Of a stretch of DNA of 64,000 nt, positions 35,261 through 44,245 are shown piece after piece; the first letter of the stretch is position 1, and every line of letters starts with the position of its first letter. The notes beneath the pieces are model-generated. The model did no database searches and was not told the origin of the DNA. It was given only the letters and a program-made list of their open reading frames with translations. Origin of the DNA: Botryosphaeria dothidea (taxonomy: Eukaryota > Ascomycota > Dothideomycetes > Botryosphaeriales > Botryosphaeriaceae); NCBI GenBank assembly GCA_011503125.2, contig WWBZ02000008.1:558001-622000 (forward strand). Direction: 5' to 3'. The translations under genes were made by a program, and so were the position numbers.

Positions 35261-36048
35261 ATCTAAAAAACTTAGATATTAGAGAGATACGTAGCGTCTA
35301 AGAGTTTTACTATCGCTATTAAAATATTACTTATATAGAGAAATAGTAGCCGTAGCTAGGTAGAAAAGATAAATAAGATAGATATTAAGTAATAATTAGA
35401 ATTAACTATAGAGGTTCTATCTACTATAAATAAGTATAGTCTATATATAAGAGGTAATTAGTATAATTAGTAGTAGTTATTCTAGGTAATTAAGATAATT
35501 AGAGTAATTAGAATTTCTAAAGAGGCTTAGTACGTTAAATTAGTAAGTTCGGAGGCCGAGCCGAATTAGCGTAGGTATTACGTAGGCGGTAAGTCGTATA
35601 AGATCCTAACTTTTCTACTACTCGTTACTAGCTATACCGTAATACTATCTCTTCTCTAAATAGCTTTCGGCCTAAAAGTTTTCGCGTAGATTCTTATAAG
35701 ACCTTATAAGCCCTCTTCGTTATCTATCTCTAATTTTTATACTAATTATATCTAGTAGTAGTGCCCGTCGGTACGCTTTAGCTTCTTATATTCTATAAGA
35801 CGGAGCGGAGGCGTCTATTCGTTATTAATTTTACTCTTCCCGTTCCTAGTATCGCTACTTCGTTCTCTTCGATCGACCTTATTATTTTAAGTATATAAAG
35901 CGCGGTTATCGTTATATTTTTAAGGCGATAACTTCCCTAGCTAAGTATAACACCTCTTCTCTTCTTTATATATATTTATACTAATTTTTTTTAGTTTAAC
36001 GGGTAGATTAATAGCGAAATTATATTTATAGCTAAAAAAATATAACTA
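35261..36048. other. RIPped sequence of unknown origin
   Basis: AT-rich, TpA-rich, nearly without CpA/TpG, so repeat-derived, but I cannot assign a family. It ends where LINE A begins. Confidence 0.5.
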
Positions 36049-36073
36049 TACTAAAAAATCGACTCTAAGCTAC
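36049..36073 (+). mobile_element. Head of LINE A, interrupted by the chromovirus
   Basis: The 5' start of a LINE copy (ATATAACTATACTAAAAAAT) that resumes at 42127. The same start appears inverted at about 49370-49395 as the head of LINE B. The last five bases, 36069-36073 (GCTAC), are the left target duplication of the chromovirus. Confidence 0.75.
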
Positions 36074-36257
36074 TGTTAGAGTCTGAAGCCTCAGGATCAA
36101 GCCTCAGAGGATCATCGGCAGATCACGTGACGCCAAGCCTTTCTTGTATATAACTTTCCTCTTTCTTCTACGACTTCTTCTCTTTCTCCTTAAGTCTAGC
36201 TTAACGTACTTAGCGCAATAAACCTTTCAGCGATCATCCTGAGGTTGAGCCCTGACA
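36074..36257 (+). repeat. 5' LTR of chromovirus 1
   Basis: Begins TGTTAGAG and ends CTGACA, with a TATA box (TATATAA, about 36147-36153) and a polyadenylation word AATAAA (36217-36222). Short for an LTR. The 3' copy ends CTAACA instead. Confidence 0.95.
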
Positions 36258-36317
36258 TTAGCTAGACTTCACCTATTGGATTTACTGGACATCGGATCAC
36301 TGGCATAGTCGCGCACT

Positions 36318-36380
36318 GGAATCACTGGAATCACTGGAATCACTGGAATCACTGGAATCACCGGAATCACCGGAATCACT
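36318..36380 (+). repeat. Seven tandem 9-base units in the gag leader
   Basis: GGAATCACT repeated seven times (units 5 and 6 read GGAATCACC), ending four bases before the gag ATG. The 9-base period keeps any frame. Confidence 0.92.
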
Positions 36381-36384
36381 CGAT

Positions 36385-37581
36385 ATGAGTCCTCAAGAGC
36401 ATGGACAAGAGCTACAGGCTCAAGAGAACCAAGAAACGAAGCGGTTACTGCTACAAATGATGGCACGAATGGATACTCTTACCCAAGAGGTTATACAGCT
36501 TAAGGAGGAGAAGGAGGAACTCTTGAAGGTGGGAGGCGCCCAAACCCCTTCCACACAACCCTCAGGGGAGGCCGGAGAAAAGGAGGCTAGGGTAGCCGGA
36601 ATTGCCTCGGACCCCCCTGCCCCTGAGTCAGGACCCACCAGCCACCCCACCAAGACAGGCCCCACGAAGAACCTCGGCCCTCTCGCCGAGTTTTCGGGTA
36701 ATAGAGAAGAACTCGAGCCTTGGATTGCCCAGGCCCAAGCCAAACTCGTCGTGGACTACACGAGTTGCACTGAAGCTACGAAGTTTTTTATGCTTCACAA
36801 TCGGCTTAGGGGCGAAGCAGCTCGTCAGCTACAGCCCTGGGTACAAGCCAGCACCAACACGACTAGCATGACTGCTCAGTGCCTACTGGATCAGCTACGC
36901 CTATCATTTGGCGACCCCCACGTGCAAGAGAAGGCCCAACGTAAGCTGCATAAGCTACGCCAAACTAACAAGCCTTTTATGGAGTACTTCACCGAATTCC
37001 GCAAACTCGTACTAGAGGCGGGAGGCACCAACTGGCCGGACGAGATCCTTAAGGCCTACCTAGAAGCAGGGCTTAGCCAGGAGCTCCAGCGAAGTATGAT
37101 CGGCCTTGGGAATACTAGCCAGTCTTTCGAGGACTACTGCACGGAGTTGAAACGTGTTAGTGACCAACTAGAAGCGTTCAACCTACGCAATACGGGCAAG
37201 AAGCCCCAGCAGGGCTGGCAACAAGACTGGTGGCGTGGTCAGAATAAAGTTGGCTCGGCAGGGTCTACTGGCAGGCAGCCAGGGTCCAAGCCAAAGCCGA
37301 CCACGCCCCAGCAAGATAAAATGGAATGGGAACCTACAGGGCCTGCAAGGGCCGCCCAAGGACGTCGTGTCAAGTGGGTAGACGAGCAAGAGATGCAAAG
37401 ACGCAAGGATGAGGGTCGTTGCCTACGCTGTGGCGACTCTAGACATAGGGTTGCCCAGTGCCCATGGCTGCCACCAAGGAGGCCAGCAAGGCTTGCAAAG
37501 CCTACCCAACAGGAGGAACACGTGGGACCGGAACTGGAAGACTTGGAGGACGAGTCCTCCTCCCAGCAGTCGGAAAACTAA
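36385..37581 (+). CDS. Gag (nucleocapsid) of chromovirus 1
   Basis: An intact 398-residue frame. It opens with a coiled-coil-like region (about 5-45, rich in Glu/Gln/Leu with MMARMDTLTQEVIQLKEE), then a Pro-rich linker, a capsid-type Ty3 gag domain (LAEFSGNREELEPWIAQAQ to about residue 280, including SFGDPHVQEKAQRKLHKL), a basic linker and one CCHC zinc knuckle CLRCGDSRHRVAQC near 350-363 that would bind the RNA. It ends with an acidic tail SSSQQSEN. It overlaps pol by 124 bases in another frame. The ATG follows the seven-unit repeat. There are no internal stops, unlike the RIPped elements around it, and codon use keeps normal CpA/TpG. Confidence 0.93.
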   Translation: MSPQEHGQELQAQENQETKRLLLQMMARMDTLTQEVIQLKEEKEELLKVGGAQTPSTQPSGEAGEKEARVAGIASDPPAPESGPTSHPTKTGPTKNLGPLAEFSGNREELEPWIAQAQAKLVVDYTSCTEATKFFMLHNRLRGEAARQLQPWVQASTNTTSMTAQCLLDQLRLSFGDPHVQEKAQRKLHKLRQTNKPFMEYFTEFRKLVLEAGGTNWPDEILKAYLEAGLSQELQRSMIGLGNTSQSFEDYCTELKRVSDQLEAFNLRNTGKKPQQGWQQDWWRGQNKVGSAGSTGRQPGSKPKPTTPQQDKMEWEPTGPARAAQGRRVKWVDEQEMQRRKDEGRCLRCGDSRHRVAQCPWLPPRRPARLAKPTQQEEHVGPELEDLEDESSSQQSEN

Positions 37582-40500
37582 AAGCTCCTGTCGAAAATCG
37601 CAGGCAGGAGCCCATAGTGGAGGAAAAGCAGGAAGTGCGGAACGAATGGCGCAAGCAGCAACGCAAGCTGGAACAAGATTCACTCCTTACCCCAGTCATG
37701 ATCAATAAAGAGTCTTTCGGTAAAGCTCTCGCCGATACTGGTTGTGAATTCTACGCTGTTATGAGCCACGGTTTTGCTAAACGCTGCAACCTCCCGCGTA
37801 TAAAGATCTCCCCAAGGACACTGGACGGACTTACACCTACAGGATGGAAAATAGACGAGGTTGCCTGGGCTGAAGTAGACATTGGAGGCCACTGCCAGAA
37901 GCGCATGTTCTTCTATATCGTGCCTAGGCTTTCCGGTTGCGACCTAATGTTGGGAAGCCCATGGATGGTACAGGAAAAAGCGGTACTCGATCAAAGTGAA
38001 CGGACTATTACCTTTAAGGACACAGGGCTAGTAGTAAAACAAGCAATAGATCTTCCTAGCCCCCAGGGCAAGCTCATCGGAGCCTCTGCCTTCAGTTACC
38101 TCTTAAGGAACCGAGAAAAGAAAGGGTACCAAGTCTTTACAGCGAGCCTAGCGGACATTAATAAGGCTCTTCAAGAGAAAACCCCCACGGATACTCAGGC
38201 CCGGCTACCTAGCTGGGTGGACCCTCGATGGATACGCCTATTTGACAAGAAGGAGGCAGATAAACTCCCACCGCACCGGCCTGGAATTGACCACCAAATC
38301 GAATTAGAAAAGGATAGCAACGGCAAAACACCGGACGCCCCATGGGGACCCCTATACAACATGTCCCGTGACGAGCTTCTAGTACTTAGGAAGACTCTTA
38401 ACGAACTACTCGACAAGGGGTTTATCCGGGTAAGCAATTCCCCGGCCGCTGCTCCCGTACTATTTGTCAAGAAACCAGGCGGAGGTCTACGCTTCTGCTG
38501 CGACTATCGGGCACTCAACCGGATTACGAGAAAGGACCGCTACCCCTTGCCACTTATCCAAGAGACTCTTAATAGAATTAGTAAGGCGAGATGGTTCACA
38601 AAGCTGGATGTGACTGCTGCCTTCCACCGGATACGAATTGCCGAAGGGAGCGAATGGTTAACGGCATTCCGGACTCGATTCGGACTCTTCGAATGGCTGG
38701 TGACGCCCTTTGGACTGGCAAACGCCCCAAGCACCTTCCAACGGTATATCAATTGGACCCTAAAGGACTTCCTCGATGACTTTGTCTCCGCGTACGTGGA
38801 TGACATCTTAATCTTTACGGATGGATCCCGCCGAGCGCACCGGGAAAAGGTCAATAAGGTCTTAGAGAAACTGGATGCTGCAGGTCTATAACTTGACCTA
38901 AAGAAATGTGAATTCGAAGTCCAGTCGACCAAGTATCTAGGGTATATTATCGAAGCAGGCAAAGGCATCCGCATGGACCCGGAAAAGACCAAGGCAATTC
39001 AAGAGTGGAATGCTCCAACCACGGCAAAAGGAGTACTCGGTTTCCTCGGTTTTGCGAACTTCTATCGGCGTTTTATTAAGGGCTTTTCTAACCTAGTAGC
39101 CCCTCTAGTATCACTTACGAGGAAGAACGTACCCTTCCAGTAGAACCAGGAAACCGAGCTCGCGTTTGGAAAATTGAAAAAGGCTTTCATCACGGCACCG
39201 GTCCTTATGCAATTCGACCCGGAGAGGGAGACGATCCTCGCCACGGACTCCTCAGGATACTGTATAGGAGGAGTGCTTCAACAGTACGATAACGACGGTT
39301 TCCTACGTCCCGTAGCGTTCTTTTCGAAGAAGAACCTACCCGCGGAATGCAACTACCCGATCTACGACAAGGAACTACTCGCAGTAGTCAAGTGCCTACG
39401 CCAGTGGGATGCCGAGCTAAGGGGACTGCACCAGTTCAAGATCCTCACCGACCACAAGAATCTAGAGTACTTTACTACGGCGAGGAGACTTTCCGAGAGG
39501 CAGATTCGATGGTGGAGGGAACTTAGCCGCTTTTCCTTTATTATCGAATATACCCCAGGAAGGACTAACGGACTGGCCGACGCATTGACAAGAAGGGACC
39601 AAGACTTGCCTACAACGGATATGGACGAGAGACTTGAACAAAGAACGGCTCAATTACTCCAGTCAATGCCCCATGGATTAGTCCTCAATACTGGATCACC
39701 AGAGGACCCTGAAGAACAAGAATGGAGTAATGAAGATTCACTTCTATCTGAAGAAGCTATGGCAATCAAACCTCGACAAGCACGACCAGGACAACAAGCA
39801 CGAGAACCCCCTTTCCTAGAGGATCAATGGCAAGAGGCACTCCAGCAGGACCAAGTGTTAAGGCAACTCCGGGAAGCAGTACAACGAAGAGAAAGGACCT
39901 TCCCACCAGAGTTTGCAACTAAGTTTAAGATCTCGATCGCGGAGTGTTCACTAGACTATCAAGGAAACCTCCTCTTTAGGGAAAGGAGATGGGTACCGGA
40001 CTCCGAGCTACTACGAACAAGGATCATCCAAGAGATGCATGACTCTCCCCTCTCGGCACACCCCGGACGCGTTCAAACTACCTCCCTCGTAGCAAGGCAC
40101 TTCTTCTGGCCAGGATTCGTTAACGATATCCGGAGGTTTTGTAGGAACTGTGACGTCTGTGGAAGGACTAAGGTCTGGAGGGATCGGAAGCAAGGGTTAC
40201 TCAAACCGTTACCAGTACCAAGTCGTCAATGGAGAGAGATCTCTATTGACTTTGTTGGGCCCCTACCATTGAGCAACGGATGCGAGATGCTTATGGTAAT
40301 CACTGATAGGCTAGGGAAAGGAGTGATCCTTGAGGCCTGCCCGAACACTGAGACGGAAACCATTGCAAGGCTCTTTATTGCATGCTTCTACCGGAACCAC
40401 GGAGTCCCAACAGCAATAGTATCTGATAGGGGAACGCAGTTCGTTAGCCTTCTCTGGCAACGTATCTGTCAACTACTTAAGATTAAGAGGCGCATCTCAA

Positions 40501-41318
40501 CGGCCTACCACCCTCAAACGGACGGATCAACGGAAAGGATAAACACTGAAGTGGAAAGGAAGCTCGCGCTGTTCGTAGAGCACTATCAACAAGACTGGGC
40601 GGACCGGTTACCGGTAGTCCAGTTGGCTCTCAACGGAAGAACCTCAACTACGACGCAGGCAAGCCCGTTCTTTCTTTCCCACGGGTACCATCTCGAGCCT
40701 CTAGAGCTATCCGAAGATATCCAACCTGGTAACCTCCAAAGGGACTCCCCAGTAGCAAGGGCCGATGCAATCGTGGCAAAGATCAAAGAGGTAACGGACT
40801 GGGCACAAATGGCAATGGCGGATGCACAGCAGGAACAGGAACGGCAGGCTAACCGGCAAAGGAACCCATCCCCTGCGTACAAGGTAGGTGATAAGGTCTG
40901 GCTACACCTAAAGAACCTAAGGACGGATAGACCAAGCAAGAAGCTCGATAACAAGGTAGCTAAGTTCACCGTTATCGAGGTAGTTGGATCCCACAGCTAC
41001 AAGTTGGATATCCCCGGAGCGGTGCACAACGTCTTTAACGTGGACCTACTCCGGCCAGCGGGAACAGACCCTTTGCCAAGCCAAGTACAGGACGACTATT
41101 AACCACCACCGGTTCAGGTAGATGGTCAAGACGAATGGAGGGTGGAGGGAATCCTAGATGAACGAATGGCAAGGAAACCAGGACAAAGGAGCCGCCAACT
41201 CCAGTATCAAGTTAAATGGGAAGGGTATGCAAGGCCAACATGGGAACCGGCATCAGCACTACAGGACACAGCAGCGCTGGACACGTACCTAAAACAGAAG
41301 GACCGACAAGAGCTCTAG
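37458..41318 (+). pseudogene. Pol polyprotein of chromovirus 1, three RIP-type stops
   Basis: The pol frame lies -1 to gag and runs to TAG 41316-41318. Domains in order: aspartic protease (ADTGCEFYAVMS, about 37735), reverse transcriptase (RFCCDYRALNRITRKDRYPL, then YVDDILIF near 38797), RNase H (ILATDSSGYCIGGVLQQ at 39238), integrase with an HHCC zinc end and DDE residues (ISIDFVGPL, VSDRGTQF, DGSTERIN), a GPY/F-like linker, and a C-terminal chromodomain (WRVEGILDE, then QYQVKWEGYARPTWEP). Stops: TAA 38889-38891, TAG 39141-39143, TAA 41100-41102. Each is a single CpA-to-TpA change from Gln or Trp, the last one separating the chromodomain. The chromodomain of this clade directs integration to heterochromatin marks, in keeping with its landing in RIPped DNA. 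This copy cannot make full Pol, but is near intact. Confidence 0.92.
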
Positions 41319-41707
41319 GGAACCGAGCGGAGACTACAGGTGGACAAAAGGTTAAGCGGTTTAGCCCGGCCGGAGCCGAGCCTGCACACACCAGATGAGC
41401 ACTGCACCACCCGCCCCGAGGGCGAGCGAGGCACAAGCGGTCACCTGGTGTGGGCATTACAGACCACAGGACCTAGTCCCGTGCCGGACAACCCTCTCCC
41501 TGCCAATAGGCAGGCCCTCAATTCGACAGCCAGTCGACAAGCTCATAGGAGCCAATTAACTGAGGGATGTCGCCACCCCAAGGCACGTATCACCGCACCT
41601 GCTGTCGGTCAGCCAAGTTTCCAACTACACCATGTAGCCGTTTGATGGTTCAGGGTTCACCTTTTCAACCTATATACCCACACCCACAAAAAAACGCGAC
41701 CGACAAA

Positions 41708-41820
41708 CAAGCAAGCAAGCAAGGCAAGCAGGGCAAACAGGGCAAGTCGGGCAAGCAGGGCAAGCAGGACAAGCAAGGCAAACAGGGCAAGCAGGGCAAG
41801 CAGGGCAGGCAGGGCAGGAA
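41708..41820 (+). repeat. Tandem 9-base repeats in the trailer
   Basis: About twelve imperfect units of the form GGCAAGCAG/GGCAAACAG. Same unit length as the gag leader repeat, but a different sequence. Confidence 0.85.
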
Positions 41821-41824
41821 GGGT

Positions 41825-41825
<1 letters not shown>

Positions 41826-41855
<30 letters not shown>
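41826..41855 (+). repeat. Poly-A tract, 30 bases
   Basis: Uninterrupted A run inside the element trailer; length may be an assembly artefact. Confidence 0.85.
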
Positions 41856-41856
<1 letters not shown>

Positions 41857-41937
41857 AGGGAAAGGTCAAAAAGCAACAGTCCCCACCCGGATTCGAACCC
41901 GTAACCTCTCGAACCGGGAGGAGGAGGGGGGGGGTGA

Positions 41938-42121
41938 TGTTAGAGTCTGAAGCCTCAGGATCAAGCCTCAGAGGATCATCGGCAGATCACGTGACGCCAA
42001 GCCTTTCTTGTATATAACTTTCCTCTTTCTTCTACGACTTCTTCTCTTTCTCCTTAAGTCTAGCTTAACGTACTTAGCGCAATAAACCTTTCAGCGATCA
42101 TCCTGAGGTTGAGCCCTAACA
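41938..42121 (+). repeat. 3' LTR of chromovirus 1
   Basis: Identical to the 5' LTR except A for G four bases from its end (CTAACA for CTGACA), a CpA/TpG-type transition. Confidence 0.95.
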
Positions 42122-42126
42122 GCTAC

Positions 42127-44245
42127 GGCGCCGAGAGAGGGCCCTAGAAACTCTTCTAAACTTCGCGAGTTCTAAAATAGTACTTAAGATAACTATAGCC
42201 GCGAAGTAGTTAATATAGAGAATATAGAAAGAGGCGAATAGCCTCCTCTAGTAACTATCTCTATTTAGCTCTAATATACTTCTAAGAAACCGTAGAGTAT
42301 CTAGTATAGCGTAGAATACGTTAAAAGAGCCTTAAAAATAGTAGATATTCTTCTCTAAGCTCTATAAATATCCGCTAGCCTTTCTTTAGTTCTCTCTAGC
42401 TAGATAAAAAATTTTCTCGATATTACTAAGATAATCTTCTAAGATTATATTACTATCTACTAGAAGGTAGCTACTAAGAAACTAGGCCTTAAGAATATTC
42501 TTAAAGAAATCTAATAGGTCTAAAAGATAGTTAACCGTATCTAGACTATCTCTATACCTATATCTAATACTTATAGCTAGATATAAATTATAGCCTAAGT
42601 AGTTCCGAAGCCCTCTACTCCTCTAGCTACTATTAAACTTATTCTCTACTTTTTAGAAATAGTAAATAGATAAGAAATAGCTAAGCTCTTAAATAAGATA
42701 ATTATTAGAAAGATCTAGATAGAAAAAAGCTAGATATATAAGAAAGTACTTACTACTAAGAAGCTTCCTAGTAGAGACGTTAGAATTTTTATATCGGATA
42801 AAGTAACTAGAATAGCCCTTCTCTAGAACTAAAAATAGACTATAGAACTAGAAAAAGAAGTTAGATCTAACTAGTAGCTATACTTAGTACTAGTATATAA
42901 TATCTCTTAAGAAGAAATCGATACTATAGACTTCTAAGCTATCTAAACTATTTAGGAGTAGAATCTATTTCTATATTTAGAACTACGTATTAGTAAGCTA
43001 GTCTAGCTAAAGAGGAAGCTCTTAGAGAGAAAAACTTACTTAGCTATTATTCTTAGTACTATAAACCTTAAAACTACTAACTAGATTATTAATAAGAGGC
43101 TTATTATTAACTTTACTATCTATATAGCGTTAGCCTAGCGAAGAAAATAGACCGGGAAAACTAAGAGAACTAAGAGAATCTAGTAGACTAAGGAGACTAG
43201 GATAGAATAAGAGAGCTAGAAATTAATACTTAGTATAATTATAGAACTACTATAGTAGCTACTACTAGTAAGTAGGAAAACGGGTAAAAAAGAGATAACG
43301 TATTTAATATAAAGAAAGAAGAGGTTTTCTACCTAGGAAAGATTTTTTCTCTCGTATAAACTACTATAGATAGTCTTCTCTATATAGACCCGTAAAAGAG
43401 CTAAATCGGAATAAAAATAAATTTATCTATCTATCTATCTATATAGCGTAGTACTATAATATAGTCTTTATAGTAATCTAGTATTTTAAGTACTAGGCCT
43501 ACGATTATATTACTAACTACTATAAAAAGAAGAAAAAATATAAATAGTACGGTAAGATATATAATACTAGAGACTATTCTAAGAAAAGTACGTAGTACGT
43601 AAACTACTTCTAAAGATATATAGCCTAGAGTAACGTTTATCTAATACGTAGAGCCTACTATACTAAGGCCGCCTAGACCCGCCTAGTAGTACTAGAAAGA
43701 TACCGGGAAAAACCCTTAATAACTAAGATATAGCCCTAAACTAACTAGCTAACGGTCGGACTAAAAAAGAGAATTAGAAAGAAGAAGCCGGTTAAGAGGG
43801 GACTAGGTAGGCTAAGAGACTTAAGCCGCTTCTCGTCTTCTAACTAAATAAGATTTACTAGACTTAATAGCTTATAATACGTCTTAGAGAAGCCCGCGGG
43901 AACTTTCTTCTTATAGCCTATACTACTAGTCCCCTCGTAGCCGAATCTAGAGATAGAAGAAAGTTAATATTAGATATAGGCTCTCTCTCTATTATATAGT
44001 ATAGCGTCTATAAGAGTAAGAATAGAGTAATACTTCCGCTCTTTAAGGAAGTAGATCTAAAGATCTACTATATTCTAGTTATTTAGAAATCTTAGAGAAA
44101 TCCGAGAGTTAAGATAATAGTAAGATATTCTATCTACTATATAGTTTTTTCCTAGAAGAAAATAGTAAAAATCTACTTCTTTATAAGTAAGGCTATTATC
44201 TCCGACTTTTAGTAAGTAATAGTCTATTTACTAGATCTTATTATA
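42127..44245 (+). mobile_element. LINE A, 5' part, RIP-mutated
   Basis: Continues 36049-36073 after the chromovirus and its second GCTAC. It carries a gag-like ORF1 relic with zinc-knuckle positions turned to Tyr (near 43520-43680) and the start of the endonuclease region (near 43960-44230). It matches, in inverse orientation, LINE B at about 47550-49390. It stops at a TAGA repeat that belongs to the end of LINE B. A second LINE tail is nested at 43130-43434. Confidence 0.75.
43130..43434 (+). mobile_element. 5'-truncated LINE tail nested in LINE A
   Basis: A 305-bp fragment ending in AAATTTATCTATCTATC, flanked by an exact 14-bp duplication CTATCTATATAGCG (43116-43129 and 43435-43448). The uninterrupted site can be read in LINE B at about 48345-48370 (minus), which lacks the insertion. 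Confidence 0.85.

Larger units (their letters stand above)
41319..41937. other. Trailer of chromovirus 1 with 9-base repeats and A-run
   Basis: Non-coding part between pol and the 3' LTR. It contains tandem GGCAAGCAG-like 9-base units (about 41708-41820), a 30-base A run (41826-41855), a tRNA T-arm-like box (41881-41925), and a purine-rich stretch ending in G runs directly before the LTR at 41938, which is the likely polypurine tract. Confidence 0.75.
36074..42121 (+). mobile_element. Ty3/gypsy chromovirus 1, young and almost unmutated
   Basis: A 6048-bp element with 184-bp LTRs (36074-36257 and 41938-42121) that differ at one base, and a 5-bp target duplication GCTAC (36069-36073 and 42122-42126). 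Gag and pol overlap in the -1 frame; pol carries protease, reverse transcriptase, RNase H, integrase and a chromodomain. Only three pol stops are present, each explained by CpA to TpA. It is inserted into the 5' leader of LINE A, in a region where everything else is saturated with RIP. Confidence 0.95.

Noticed and set aside
41657..41876. Minus-strand frames of poly-Ala/Leu/Cys across the KQG repeat
   Set aside because: Produced by 9-base tandem repeats and the A run; no gene.
41881..41937. A functional tRNA gene
   Set aside because: T-arm pairing is imperfect and no acceptor, D-arm or anticodon loop with T33 can be found.
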